Shown piece by piece: positions 45,401 to 57,983 of a stretch of DNA of 64,000 bases; position 1 is the stretch's first letter, and every line of letters begins with the position of its first letter. The position numbers and the translations under genes are program-made. This DNA is from Serpula lacrymans var. lacrymans S7.9 (lineage: Eukaryota > Basidiomycota > Agaricomycetes > Boletales > Serpulaceae), in contig NW_006763290.1 in NCBI RefSeq assembly GCF_000218685.1, positions 1,988,871-2,052,870 of the forward strand. Reading direction: 5' to 3'. Below the pieces are notes generated by a model that made no database searches, was not told the origin of the DNA, and saw only the letters and a program-made list of their open reading frames with translations.

Positions 45401-46851
45401 CTAATCGTACACATGCATCCCTGTGCAACAATTGATGATGATATTCATTAGGTTCTTGTGGCCTTGCAAGGGACCTTCTTCAATTTTTGCTGGAGTGAAA
45501 GTCATTAGTATACTTATTTGAAAAGTAGGACAAAAGCTTACATTAGTCATAAGTAATGCAACCTCAGTCTTTGAAGGTTGTTTTTCAGGCAGCAAGGCCA
45601 GAATCACAGTGACAAGATCTGTAGAGGTACATCATATTAATAAATAATATAAACATGTCATGCTGCTTGCCTTTTTTTGTTTGCTGCTTGAGGCTTGGAA
45701 GAGGAACCTTATGATTTTTCATCCATTCAATAAAATCATCTTTTTTGAATATCTGTGTCACAATAGAAAATGTGAGTAACTTGTAGTAATTAACCCCCCA
45801 GCGGCTCTCCAGACTTCCCAAAGATGTTCAATGGCATTCTGTAGGTAGGTGTCTGCAAGGAAAGTGGAAGAAGGAATTTTATCTTGAAAGCAGACGTGTA
45901 GTGCAACCATACATGTTTTGATTGCAGCTGCAATAAAGTGGCTTGCTACCTTACAGGCACCTATGGTTTCCCAAGATATTAGTACTGGTGAGCATGTCAT
46001 AGACCCCAATGTAAATTGGTGGTGCCCCCGGCACAGACCATGGTTATCTTCATCAAATTTGGGGGAGTTTGGGTCCGCCTGCTTAATCCGCTCAATAAAA
46101 CTGAACACTTGAGGGGAAGTAGGGCCTGGAGAGAAATTGGGGTCGTGCTCTATGGCGTCAAGGAGGTGGAGACCAACACTGGCAAATGGGAAATCCTTAT
46201 ATAAAATAGCTAGAAATATGTTAGTAGGAGACAGTGTGAGACTCTGAAAGGGAAAAAAAAACCTTTCAGGTTTTCTAAGGATGCATCAACTTGTATGAAA
46301 TCGGTGTTGTGCTTCTTGTTCCTGGGCTTGGGGATGGCAATAAGAAACCATGGCGGTGGAGGAGACTTTTTTGTGGGTACTAGAAATGCTGTATTAGATA
46401 GATATTAATGAGTCAAATGAAAACTTACCACTGGATGGAGGAGGTATCAGCATTTTTGTAGCTGTAATGTTGTTGTCAATGTCCATACCCATTTCTGTTG
46501 CCTCCTTGGAGGCCTCCTTTTGTGGCCAGTGTTTCTTGGCAGCTTCTGAGACGTTGGACCTTGTGCGACATTATTTTGGCAACTCGGTCCCTGTTCCTGT
46601 CCCTGATAAAACTGCTCCGGTGAGTGTTGCTTCTTTATCAACATTGGTCTCAGCTTGTGAGTCATTGGTTGTCCCTCCGGTTGACCTCAGCAATTGGCCA
46701 AGCATGTGCTCAGCCTTCCAGTGGTTGGAGCACAGAGCTAGTAGTGGCTGCTGCTGCTCCATCTCCAATAAGGCAGCCTCCCACTGTACCGGATAGGATG
46801 ACTGGGTGAAGTTCCTTGACCGCTTTTTGGCCGCCAATTGGTAAATGGAAG

Positions 46852-47066
46852 TAATAAATCTAAGTGAAACTCAGCCGCTGCTTAAGAGGCTATAGAAACA
46901 ATTGAGGTATTCCTATACTAAACCCCCTACTACTTATAGTTGGAGGTGCTACTCGCTACAGTATAATAACTCCTAGGAGAACAATGATGACTCCATGGAG
47001 TGGTGGCTATGCTCCATGGAGAACAATGGCTGCTTTAGCAGAGACCGGGTTTATCCGGTTTTGTCA
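46852..47066 (-). repeat. Solo LTR of Copia-1
   Basis: 215 bp flanked by GGAAG (46847-46851, 47067-47071), an exact 5-bp duplication. This fixes the LTR ends of the family: TGACAAAACC at one side and TTTATTA at the other. Confidence 0.93.
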
Positions 47067-47355
47067 GGAAGCTGCTCCAGCTTATGCCGGGAGATACGGG
47101 CAGTTGATTTGATAGCAGCCCACTCTTGGGGAGAAATCATTGTGCCATCTTTGTGTCAGATGGCTCAGTCCATTGCTGGTCGGGATGGGTTTGTGGCAGT
47201 CAGGCCTACATCCTTGTCGGTCTTACATCCTCAAAGTCCCAGAGGACCTCAACAGGATATTCTGGCAGTCAGGCTAGGCTGGCAGTCGGGATGGGTTTAG
47301 TAATAAGAGCAGAGTGGGATGCTGAGTTGCTAGGATAGATTGTAGACACACCACG

Positions 47356-47622
47356 TAATAAACCTAAGTGAAACTACAATAAATGTTAGTTTAAGGTGAT
47401 CTCTAATAAATGTAATGTAACATACCTCAGCCGCTGCCCGAGAGGCTATAGAAACAACTGAGGTATTCCTATACTAAACCCTCTACTACTTATAGTCGGA
47501 GGTGCTACTCGCTACAGTATAATGACTCCTAGGAGAACAATGGTTACTCCATGGAGTGGTGGCTATGCTCCATGGAGAACAATGGCTGCTTCGGCAGAGA
47601 CCGGGTTTATCCGGTTTTGTCA
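47356..47622 (-). repeat. Copia-1 copy 2, 3' LTR
   Basis: 267 bp. Compared with the other LTRs it has about 52 extra bases (47376-47427) between TAAGTGAAACT and CAGCCGCTG. Confidence 0.85.
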
Positions 47623-47768
47623 CTCCCACTTGAGTGCAACCGTAGTCCCATAGCTTTAGAGAATTTCCAGTGTTTTTCATGAGTGAGGGGTTTAGTGAGA
47701 ATGTCTGTAACCATATCTCCTGTAGGAACGTATCTGATTACTGCCTCTCCCTTTGATACTAAGTCATC

Positions 47769-50700
47769 TCAGATAAAATGATATTTCCGTTGAATGTGTT
47801 TTGTGCGAGCACAGAACTGTGGATCTCGTGTAAGAATGATAGCTGCTTGATTGTCACGGTGCAGTGTTGTAGGTCCATTTTGAGCATGTCCAATTTCTTC
47901 AAAAAATGTCTGAAGCCATGCAAGGTGTTGTCCAGCATTGCTCAATCCAATGTAGTCTGACTCCGTGGAGGATAAAGCTACCATGCTTTGTCTTTTGCTT
48001 GTCCAGGAGATTGCTCCTCAGATGGTGATAAAGACAAACCCTGATGTTGATTGAGACGTGTCTGGGTCTCCAGACCAATCTGCATCTGAATATCCATAGA
48101 AATCCATGTCCATGGAGACATCTGTGCCATCATATCGTAGTTCTATGTCCCTGGTTGCTTCCAGATATCGGAGGACACATTTTGCAGCTTCCCAGTGATG
48201 GCTCCTTGGAGCTGAGCTATGCCTGCTTAGTATTCCAACAATGTAGGCAATGTCTGGGCAGGTTCCAAGCATGGTATACATGAGGGAGCCTACAATTGAG
48301 AGGTATGACACTTGATGCCCTTCAATATTCATCTCGTGTTGCACAATATCTTCCCCTGGAGCATTTGCAAGGAGTTTTGATCCATAGGCCATTGGTGTCC
48401 ATACTGGTTTGCAGTTCTTCATTCCAGTACGCTCCAGGACTGTGTCAATGTATTGGCGTTGCAATAGGGATATTGTTTTGTTTGAACAATCACGTTGAAT
48501 TTCTATTCTGAGGATGTATTTTGCTTCTCCAAGGTCCCACATCTTGAATATGGATTCGAGTTTGGCTTTTGTGATATCCATGAATTTTTGGGATGAAGCT
48601 CCTAGGAGGAGGTCATCTACATAGACAACAACAAAGTATATTTGTTTGTTGTCCCGGAATACATAGAGACATGTTTCTGCATTTAGTCTTGTGAAACTGA
48701 GCTCCTGGAGCTTGCGATCAAAAGTTTTGTTCCATGTACAACCAGCTTGTTTTAACCCGTAGATGGATTTCTTCATTCTCCAGCAGTATCCAGGTTGGAT
48801 AGGAACACCCCCTGGAGGAAGCATGTACAGTTCTTCTTCAAGTTCTCCATTGAGATAAGCTGTGGATACGTCCATTTGATCAAGTTCTAGGTCGTACTTT
48901 GCTGCCAGGGCTAGAATAATTTGGATTGACTCTAAGTTTGCAACCGAAGCAAAAACCTCCTGGTAATCAATCCCCTCCCTTTGAGTAAAACCTCATGCAA
49001 CAATCCAGAGTTTGTATCTCTCAATGTTTCCGTTTGTATCTCTCAATGTTTCCGTTTTGATCAAACTTGATCCGGAACACAGGTTTTGATGTGATGGGTT
49101 TCACTCCCTTCAGAAGTGGAACAGTGTCATATACTGCATTAGTATTGATACTTAGGAATTCCTCCTCCAAGGCAGACTTCCATAATTCTCCATCTGGACG
49201 TGATAAGGCTTCCTTTAGTGTCCTTAGAAGGTCTGTGTTAGATAGACCGCTACTTGCTATTCGAGCAAAGAATGTCTCCTCTGTATCAGATGTTTCTTCA
49301 TGAACCTCAGAAGTGTTAGGTTTCTCCATGGAGTTGTCATGCTACTCTTGTTGAGACTGTTCCTCATCTAGAGTCCTTTGATAATCTCGGATTTTGTCTG
49401 CAGGACAGGTCTGGCGACTGCTTCTGCATACTCCTAGGACTTCAGCAGGCATGGCTGCTCTTTTAGGAACTTGTGCAGGTACTCCAGGGAGTAGATGCAT
49501 TTGTGTATTTGTTGCCCCACTCACTCCTGAAGGTGTTGAATCACTCCTCAGAGGTGTTGGATGCCTTCCAGAAGCTGATCCAATGGACAGGCTGTTTAGC
49601 TGTATCCAGACTTTTTCCACATCAGCTGGCTGTATGTTGAGGGGCTGTCCTCCCACTGACTGTGACTCTACTTTGGCTTTCTGTTCTGAAGATGGCCAGT
49701 GTTCAGGTCTTGGTTGTAGAGACCGTTGTGGAGGGTGTCTTAGCTGATCAGGTGCTCCCACTGCTCTTGGAACGTCTCCACGGAGGTATTGCCCCACTGT
49801 TCTCGGAACATCTTCATGCTGATATGGTTCCATTTTCAATTCATTTGGATCTCGGATCCGAGGGTTAGGATCATCCTCCTCCAATGTATTTTGGTCTGGA
49901 TAGTGAGCATTCTCTGGAATGAGTCCCTCCCACTGATATGTGCTAGGGTCTGTGTTCCAGGGAGCAGTGTCGTCCTTTTGTACCTTTCCGGATTCATTGA
50001 ACATGACATGCCGACTGGAAAACACAGTTTGTTTTTCAGTGTCTAGGAGTTTGTAGGCTTGCTTTCCATATGTGTAGCCAATCATTATGGCTTAGTGCCC
50101 CTTGGAGTAAAACTTCCCTTGCCTTTTGTCTTTCAGAATCAAGGCATATGCTTGGCATCTAAAAGGGCGAAATAAAGTTGGATCAACTCTTCTTTTAAAC
50201 AGTATTTCATATAGGGTCTTTCCATGGAGTCCTGATGCTGGGCTGCGTGCTGTGATATATGCAGCTGTTTGCATGGCATCTACCCAAAATGACTTTGGGA
50301 GCTTGGAATCATGGAGCATAGTGGTTGCTAATGTAGCCAATGTCTGATTCATGCGTTCTGCAATGCAATTTTGTTCCGGAGTATCTGCAGCTGTAGTTTC
50401 TTGGATGACACCATCTCCTCGGAGTTGATTTTTGAATGCATTGCCAGTATATTCTCCTCCCCCATCGCTCCGGAGGAATTCTGTGTATAGTGGAGTGAAG
50501 TTTTCTTCTCCCAAATGAGTTCGGAAGAATGTTTGGACATCTTCTTTCCATTGCTTGTATCATTCCAGTGCTTCACTTTTATGTTTTAGGAAATATATCC
50601 ATGGAAATTTGGAGAAATCATCTACAATGATAATCCAGTACCGAAAACCCTCCCTGGAAGTTGGTTTGATTGGTCCTCCAACATCTGTGTGCACAATTTG

Positions 50701-52197
50701 TATGGGGCGCTTGGCTCGGTTTCCTCCAGTGGACTTGAAAAGTAATTTCTTCATCTTTCCTAAAGCACAAGGTTCACAAAACTCCGGGGTTCCAGTAAGG
50801 GTGTCTATGTCCTGGAGCTGTCTTTTTGTAACCATTCGTTGCAAGCGGTCCATTCTCCTGTGCAATAAATTTACATCTACTGCTGCAAAAGCTGACTCCG
50901 GGTTGATTTTGGGTTTTGCTTGGATGTGATAAAGTCCTTGCTTGTGTAAGGCAGTGAGGATAAGTTCCTCCTTTTTCCGAACTTCACAAGCATTTGACCC
51001 TGCTGGAAAAAGTGTTGATAACCCCGTTTTGGACAGTTTGTGGACAGAGACGAGTGCTAACGTGAAGTTTGGCACAAGTAAGACATTTGACAGTGCAATA
51101 TTGTAGTCCTTTTTGCCAACAGTTGCTTGTAGGATTACTGTTCCAATGCCAATGGCATTTACAGAGGATTTGTCCCCAAAACTGATTGTCCTTGGAGGAT
51201 GCAGAACATGGTATGTTCCTGGCTCAAACCAGGAGCGGTGAGGGACCATGTGGGATGTTGCTCCGGAGTCAATGATAATTGTTGTTTTGGTCTTATCGGG
51301 TTCCAACACAAGGTAAGCTTGAATGTGTTTAGCAAGGGGCTTGGAAATATGTACATGTTCTAATGCAATATGACTTTGTTCCTCCTTGGAGTCAGATCCA
51401 GATGATTGCTCTGCTGTATTTGCCTTTTCCTTCTCTTTTCCTTTATCCTTGTGTCTTTCCTTTCCCTTCTTCCTTTGACCTTTTTCAGCTGACTGAAGTG
51501 TTCGACACTCCGAGGTATTGTGTGATTTGGCTTTGTGGAAGTTACACCATTTCTCCTCGGATTTGAGTGCTGATCCGGAACCTCCAGGGGCCTTCCTTGA
51601 CTGTCGTGCAACTTCTGCAGTGATCCAAATCTCAACTGTATCAAAGGTAAGTTTATTTTCTTCAATTGTGTTGATTACTGATGACTGAAATATTTGCCAT
51701 TCAGGAGTGCATGGGAGAGATTGGAGAAGAGCGAAAGCCATGAGTTTGGTATCAACTCCTAGTTTCATTCCGGAGAGGTGTGAATCAATTGTCCGGATTT
51801 TTGCAATGTGGTCCTGGATAGGTGATGTCCCATCCCAGGACAATTTGGTGAGTTGCTGGAATGAATAGAAGGCCGAGGCAATGTTGGACATTTGATGGAG
51901 TAAGACAAGTTTATCAAACAACTCCTTGGAGCTGGTGAGGTCTCCAGTCCTCATTAGGAGGGCATCAGAGATGTGGTCCTAGATGATTCCATGTGCCTTT
52001 TCATCCTTAAGTATCCAGGTGATCTCAGGATCCTCCGAGGAGGTAGGTTTTCCTGGTGAGGGCTTAAGCTCCTCTCCAGTAACAACCCGGAGAACTTTTT
52101 CCCGACATAGCTTTGAGATGATCCGGAGTTTCCATATCTGAAAATTGTTGGGTCCAGTGAGAACTGGACATGCGGATGTATCGCGTGCTGTGGTCAT
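47769..52197 (-). pseudogene. Copia-1 copy 2 Gag-Pol, interrupted by stops
   Basis: Gag begins MTTARDTSACPVLTGPNNF at 52197. A short zinc motif C-x5-H-x4-H-x4-C (CNFHKAKSHNTSEC) is at about 51530. The protease is IIIDSGATSHMV. GAG-pre-integrase and integrase show HRRMDRL, CEPCALGKM, HTDVGG, VDDFSKF and RSDGGGEYTGN with E in QNCIAERMN. The reverse transcriptase box is YVDDLLLG and RNase H has DNQAAIILTRD. In-frame stops occur at 51979 (TAG), 50560 (TGA), 50092 (TAA), 48994-48996 (TGA) and 47769-47771 (TGA). A 22-bp tandem duplication at about 49014-49057 shifts the frame. The layout, about 1400 residues, is a full Copia polyprotein. Confidence 0.9.
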
Positions 52198-52254
52198 GGT
52201 TCCGAGGTTTCCATTTCAAATAAGAATTATTTCCTGCGTAGCTTTTGCACACCA

Positions 52255-52266
52255 GGGCTCATAACC
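52255..52266 (-). other. Copia-1 primer binding site
   Basis: The minus strand reads GGTTATGAGCCC directly after the 5' LTR, complementary to the anticodon arm of initiator tRNA-Met. Same as at 9961-9972. Confidence 0.8.
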
Positions 52267-52501
52267 TAATAAAACTAAGTAAAACTCAGCCGCTGCCCAA
52301 GAGGCTATAGAAACGACTGAGGTATTCCTATACTAAACCCCCTACTACTTATAGTCAGATGTGCTACTCGCTACAGTATAATGATTCCTAGGAGTACAAT
52401 TGTGCTCCTAGGAGAACAATGGTTACTCCATGGAGTGGTGGCTATGCTCCATGGAGAACAATGGCTGCTTCGGCAGAGACCGGGTTTATCCGGTTTTGTC
52501 A
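52267..52501 (-). repeat. Copia-1 copy 2, 5' LTR
   Basis: 235 bp. It has a small extra palindrome (CCTAGGAGTACAATTGTGCT) relative to the solo LTR. Confidence 0.9.
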
Positions 52502-53159
52502 CCACCTCTAAATAAGATGTATTATAGTATTTCTGAAGGAATAAAATGGAAAACTTACGCAGAACATGACTGCTTATTGAGAGCAGTTTGCAACTTTGAG
52601 ACTTCTTGATGCAGGGTATGGTTCTCTTGCTGTAGTGCTTGCTTTTTACTCATTGCTCGTTGGAGCTTGTCTTCTGCTTTCCGTATCTTGTCTACTAGGA
52701 GACTTTCTTTTCCAAGGAGCCCTTCAATCCGAGCAACTAACCTGTTGTGTTGAGACTGTGCTTCCATGAATTATACGGCAGCTGACTGGTATTTTTGAAC
52801 AGTTTCACTGAAATATTCATTTTTTAACAACTGATTAAATGTTGGTGATTTGATCATGAGTTGATCAAGGGGGATCGAGGAGATCAGGGGCATGGCCTGT
52901 GGGACACCAGCATTGATTGACGAGTCCTCGGCCTGAGCAACATTAAAGGGAGGTCCTATAGTAAATAATATAGTCAGCCTTTTAGGACGTGAATAACCAG
53001 TCTTATACTCACCATAGTACAGGTTGTCCTGCATGTCCTGATTAATGAATGGGTCCCAACTGACTTTGAAAGGATTTATATTGGAATAAATCCAGAGAAA
53101 GTTTCAAGGTTTTGATTGTGCATCTTCCAGTTGATTCATGTTCCTGTTCATCACAAATA

Positions 53160-53880
53160 GTATGGGTCCCTCCGCCCTGGCTCTCAAGCTACAGTAGAAA
53201 GGACTATTGGAGAAGTTGGGCATAAAATCCACTCAAAAAAAGCACCCTTTTCTAACTTGGCTAATATTATAAATGAGCAAGAAGTTACAAAAGCACTACT
53301 CTTCCACTACCCTAAGCTGCAGTTTGAGCCACAACCTAAAAAAATTAATCAACTATTTGCAAAAGTTCAAGTGAAACAGCAAGAACGTGAACCTCACCAA
53401 AACTTTGCCATGCAGATTGAGGCTATTTCCTTTTGGAAGCAAGCTTCCCTTGACCTGAACATTTCGGTTACAAGATGGGGGAAAATGCATGTAAACAAGA
53501 AACATGTTTTGAATACTCAACTGAGTGAAAACAAAGGAAATTCAGATCACATCATTATTTTGAAGGGAATAATGGGAATATAATTCCAATTATTGGTGAA
53601 GCAATTGCATTTTATGAAATTGAAGGGCCTGAAGGAAATACACAAAAATTTGTTGTATATCATCCCCTTATAGATATTCAGTGCACTCTGAATATATGGA
53701 GGGAAAATGGTCTGATGATATCAAAGCCCTATTTCTTATATAGTTGATATCATTGGGATTTAGTCTTACAGTGGCAGAGTATATGTGCTCCAGAAGCATC
53801 CAGGTCTTGAGTGGCTAACTGAGGAAGAACTTAAACTTGAAATGCAGCAGAAAGAGGCAGATTATATGCATTAGTAGAGG
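53160..53880 (+). pseudogene. Transposase C-terminal fragment (Tnp2/CACTA-like, tentative)
   Basis: A frame open from about 53165 contains SQATVERTIGEVGHKIHSKK and FSNLANIINEQEVTKALLF, a pattern I know from the C-terminal part of large mushroom DNA transposases. It breaks at 53581; further pieces at 53760-53877 (RVYVLQKHPGLEWLTEEELK) end with TAG. No catalytic part is present. Confidence 0.45.
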
Positions 53881-55488
53881 TACACCTTGTAAATGCTAAA
53901 TGATTAGCTGTCAACTATACAACTAGTTGACTAGCCCTTTCCTTGTTATCTCTGATTGTCTTCAACAGGCAACTATATAAACCCATGTACTAGTACTAGT
54001 ATTTCTTCAATATGATTGTATGCAGTTAACTTGTCTTCCATATAAGGTCAAACAGAAGGTAATCCCTGGAATAGAATTGAGAATCATCTGGTAGACTGTA
54101 GTAATCTGTCTTATACCTATAAAACTTGTTCTTGACTATATGTTTATTCCATTCAAGCTCTTCTACCTCCTTTGAGAGGCTTTCAGCTTCAGATATGTGT
54201 GTTGTTGTAAGCAAGCAATAGAAGTCTGTATAGGCACCAACATATGAGAATGTTAGTAAAGTCAACTTGTAAGTTGGACCAGTGCAAACTCAACAGTGCA
54301 AGTACAGTCCAGGTTCAACCTGGTTCAACCCCTTCAGATGAAGGTTCAGTTTGGGGTTCAAACAAAAATGTCCAAGGACTAAATCAAACCGAACTTAACC
54401 ATCCCTAACCGGTGTAAATTCAAACTTGCAAAAACACTACAGATCATTTTATAGGTATTTATTTATCTTTGCTCCAACAAAACCTAGGTAGGTGATGCCA
54501 TTGTTTTGAGCCTGTGGAGGGCAAAGATCAACATATGCCCTATTATTAACAGCTGTCCAGCCAAATAATGCGGACTTGGTAAAAATTAGATAAGAAATCA
54601 ACACAGTATGACTATACTTGACTGGACATGACCTTGCTTGACTGAGCTTTTTTACTGAGAATGACACGTCAAAATCACTGCAAAATCGAGTGAAATAAAC
54701 CTGTATATGTTACAAAAGGGACCGGGTGAATTTGGCCATAAAACAGCATAAAACAGTGTATTATCACCCAATTTCAGCCCCAGAAAACCAGTTGAATAAC
54801 AATCTGTGAATCTCCACAAAATCGGGTGATTTTCAACGAGAAGTCGGTGTTACGTTCGAATGATTTTCACTCGATGCAAGATGCGCCGTGTCAAGTACGA
54901 CCGGAAGTTCCTGTGAAGGTCCCAGAATAGCCCTGGGGACCTTCCTGGGTAGTTTTGGCGGCCCGCCGTTTTTCAGCCATCCAAGTCAAGGGAGCGCTCG
55001 ATGACTTCAAATGATTCATTCAATGATACAAGCGTAGGAATTTAGAGATAGAACTCAAATTCTGTGGTTTTGATGTTACGATTTAGAGAAAAAAGACGAA
55101 CTTAAATCATTGCTCACATCTCCAGGCAAGTATTGAAGACCGATTTTTGCCCCCGAATGCTTGCGGAAAGTCATCCACTGAATTGTCGCACATATAGCAA
55201 CTGACAAACTAATTAGCTAGCTGGCACGTGAGGTTGAAGTGAACTGTAGATAGATTGAAAAATTTCCGACCTTTCACGGTAAACGACTAACTGTGAAGTC
55301 GCAGTGGGCACCGTAACACTGATTTCTCCAAGATGTCTTGCAGCTTAATTACGGTCAACAATCGGAACCTTCTGCACCTTCACAGTGAAAAATATTTTCA
55401 TACAGACGTGGAGGATAGCCAGATAACTATAAAGACCAATGTCTATTTACATCCAGCTTGACATAGCGATGAAAACCGCAAGATAATT
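53881..55488. other. Intergenic, no gene seen
   Basis: No convincing ORF. 54850-55480 is less AT-rich and lies downstream of RPS28, so part may be its 3' region. Confidence 0.45.
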
Positions 55489-55854
55489 TTAACGAAGACG
55501 ACTGTGCGACATACTGAGACTGAGACTTCTTGTTGTATTTCAAGCACGACTTACCGTGCTTCACGTTCACTTTCTAAAAGTGCCAAAATATCCTCCTCTC
55601 TCACAGGACCTTTCACGTTACGTATTATTGTCCTTGTAGTATCATCCATGAACTCCACCCGAACTTGGGTGACACCTCCACGGGAACCAGTTCGGCCAAG
55701 CACCTAATTCAAAATGCTGCTCAAGTATGACTGAATGCTAGTAATCCATTTGGTATATACCTTAATAACCTTTGCGAGTTTCACAGGAGCCTTAGAAGAA
55801 TCCTTGAGAAATGTTAGCCTTCTCCTTAATCACGTTTCCGATGAGACTCACCAT
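55489..55854 (-). CDS. RPS28: 40S ribosomal protein eS28 (RPS28), four exons
   Basis: Exons (5' to 3'): 55854-55852 (ATG only), 55802-55761, 55703-55555 and 55501-55489. They sum to 207 bases, 68 residues plus stop, the family's usual length. The protein reads [15 protein letters not shown], then [36 protein letters not shown] and the conserved C-terminus ESEREARRLR, matching eS28 throughout. The product is a small-subunit protein with an S1-like fold near the mRNA exit channel. Introns of 49, 57 and 53 bases have GTGAGT, GTATAT and GTAAGT donors. The final exon supplies only the last four codons and the stop. This is an intact host gene and a sound anchor for orientation. Confidence 0.97.
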
Positions 55855-56740
55855 TGTAGCGGTTAGCAAATTTGTGTATTGGTTAGAAGAAGGTTTCGCT
55901 TGGAGAAAATGGGAGTGAACAATTATAACTCCGTCTGTGCTGCGATATGTGTTTTCCCACGACTCAGCTACAAGCGCATAACTTAAAGCGTCAAGCCAAC
56001 CGTTTCTAGTACTGTTGCCGCGTGTGTGGCGCCTTGCAAATGAGCACAGCCATAACGACTTTAACAGGTCCTAGAACGTCTGGTGCAAAATGATTTGTAG
56101 AGCAAGCGGTAGATCAAGTCATGTGACCTAGTATGTGCATAGAACTTTGCACACCCCAGTGTTCCATGTCCCCTTTGATCTTGCACAGCAAATTTTTCAA
56201 TGACATGATGTGCACCTACTGCTCAACTGTCCTCATTTTGATTGCAGGGTGGTTTGTACCAGCAGGAAAGGACTGTAGGAAGTTGTACACTAAGTATGAG
56301 TAATGTGCTCATGCATAGTATATTTGTGGGTCAGAACAACAGCAAGGTCCATCTCCCCAACTCAGTACATCCAGGAAGAGATAGAAGTTCATGTCTTCTG
56401 AGTGGATGGCGTCAGATAAGTCATCTTTAAAATCAGTTGGGTGACAGCATGTAACAGTTGTGACCCAACCATCATATGTAGTGCATCACATTGTCGCTTA
56501 CTCACACCAGTTTCTATTATTCACTCACATCACATTCCTTATTCTCTCAAGATGAGTCATACACACATAGTCACTACTTTACATTCATTTATTGCCTTCC
56601 TGTTTAGACTTAGTTCACTCTTGTTTTCATATATAAAGGACTTGTATATTGTAGACATTGTGAAAAGGTGAGAAAAACACTAGACAAAGAAGTAAGTCTA
56701 GGAATAATCAGTATTGTATCTATAGTAGAGTAATAAGTAT
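55855..56740. other. RPS28 upstream region and intergenic
   Basis: No gene recognised. 55855-56100 probably includes the RPS28 promoter. Confidence 0.45.
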
Positions 56741-56744
56741 CTCA

Positions 56745-57000
56745 CCTTTTGTCAGGGTATCTGCCACTTGTTGATCTGTCGGTACATAGTTGACTTTTAT
56801 TTCACTGAAGAGTCTTTGGAGCCAAACAGCCCCTTTGGTTGCTTTGCAGCAGCCATGTACTCTGCTTCAGTACTGGACAATGCAGTTGATTGCTGCTTTC
56901 TTGACTACCAACTAATTGCTGCACCAGAACAGAGGTAGACATATCCAGTGGTTGAGCGACAATCATTGATATCAGATGCCCAGTCTGCATCTATGTAGCA
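56745..57000 (-). pseudogene. Copia-3 RNase H fragment
   Basis: The minus strand reads ADWASDINDCRSTTGYVYLC, then TALSSTEAEYMAAA and KVNYVPTDQQVADTLTK in shifting frames. A Copia family distinct from Copia-1 and Copia-2. The rest of the element is absent. Confidence 0.75.
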
Positions 57001-57038
57001 GGTGGGCCCTTTTTCATTTTCAGCTCATTGATAACGTA

Positions 57039-57690
57039 CATCAGGAAAAACTCTTTTGCTATGTAGTGCTATATAGCCACCACATGTATATATAGATGCT
57101 TTCATAGCAACCATAGCCCTATAAATGCAATTATAGCCTTTATGGGACAATATTTAGCTAAAAACAAAAAAAAACTAATTTGAACTTGAATTTATCATAA
57201 TGTCTGATAAGCATATTTACTACTAAAATTGTTGAGATAAAATTTTGTACAAACATCCAAAACATTACTGTGAGTCCAATTAAGTGGACAAGTATCTCTA
57301 TTTCCCCCAAAGACTGGAATCAAATGACAAACCTGTCTAATTGCAGAAAGGGGCATAATATCACTAGGTAGGTAGCCAGAAGCATTAGGCCCAGGTTTGG
57401 TGACAAAAGGTGTCTGGGAGAGAATTGAGTATAGTCCTGATGTTCAATCACCTATGCGTCATCAGGAAAAACCCTTTTGCTATATAGCGCTATATAGCCA
57501 CCACCTATATATAAACACATTCATAGAAACTATAGTACTATCAGTGCAATCATAGCTCTTATAGCTCTTATAGCACAGTAGTAGGCAAAATTCTAACGAA
57601 GGGGAGAAGTATCTATAACTCCCTCAAACTCTGGATTAATCTAATAAACTTGTTCAATAATAGAAAGAGGCCAGAAGTGTTTGGAGTCAA
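57039..57690 (-). pseudogene. Tandem Plavaka end fragments
   Basis: Two units each begin with CATCAGGAAAAAC (57039 and 57460) followed by AT-rich TATAG repeats and then a Plavaka C-terminal coding piece on the minus strand. The first piece is clear (IRQVCHLIPVFGG and NVLDVCTKFYLNNF, about 57200-57400). The second, at about 57600-57690, is more decayed. Confidence 0.55.
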
Positions 57691-57983
57691 GTATATTATT
57701 ATAGGCAAGGTACTATAAGTGCTCTTATAGCCTATAGCAGCCTACATAGCTCCTATAGCTGTAAAGGTCATAGTTATAATATAATTCAAGGTGCTTAAAA
57801 GGGCTAATAAATCATCCGGTATTAATTAATTATGTAGCCTGTATTAGTTAAATAGTAGTTTGTATCCCTGATACTCACAAAATAAGAATAATGATTTATC
57901 CAAATATAAGTAGTGATAATGAGTAAAAAAAAAATCTAAGTCCATGGAAGGTCAATATATAACATGTGTATAATACATTTTAT

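Larger units (their letters stand above)
47356..52501 (-). mobile_element. Copia-1 copy 2, nearly complete element
   Basis: 5146 bp with both LTRs, primer site, gag-pol and polypurine tract. The flanks are CCACG (47351-47355) and CCACC (52502-52506), one base apart, so a mutated target duplication is likely. It lies in a probable intron of the coiled-coil gene. Confidence 0.9.
45401..53034 (-). pseudogene. Decayed coiled-coil and SAP-like gene, hit twice by Copia-1
   Basis: Exons read from high to low coordinates. 52560-53034 holds an intron with a GTGAGT donor after MQDNLYYG, then SIPLDQLMIKSPTFNQLL, an in-frame TAA at 52768-52770, and a coiled coil (LLVDKIRKAEDKLQRAMSKK). A GTAAGT donor follows at about 52557. 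Copia-1 copy 2 sits behind that donor. Coding resumes at about 47070-47170 (MISPQEWAAIKSTARISRHK), is cut by a solo LTR, and goes on with FTQSSYPVQWEAALLEMEQQ and SNHWKAEHMLGQLL (46571-46837), NSPKFDEDNHGLCRGHHQFT (45758-46108) and a C-terminal KDDFIEWMKNHKVPLPSLKQ with VILALLPEKQ, which resembles a SAP-like DNA-binding fold. Known to me only as an unnamed agaricomycete family. Confidence 0.5.
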
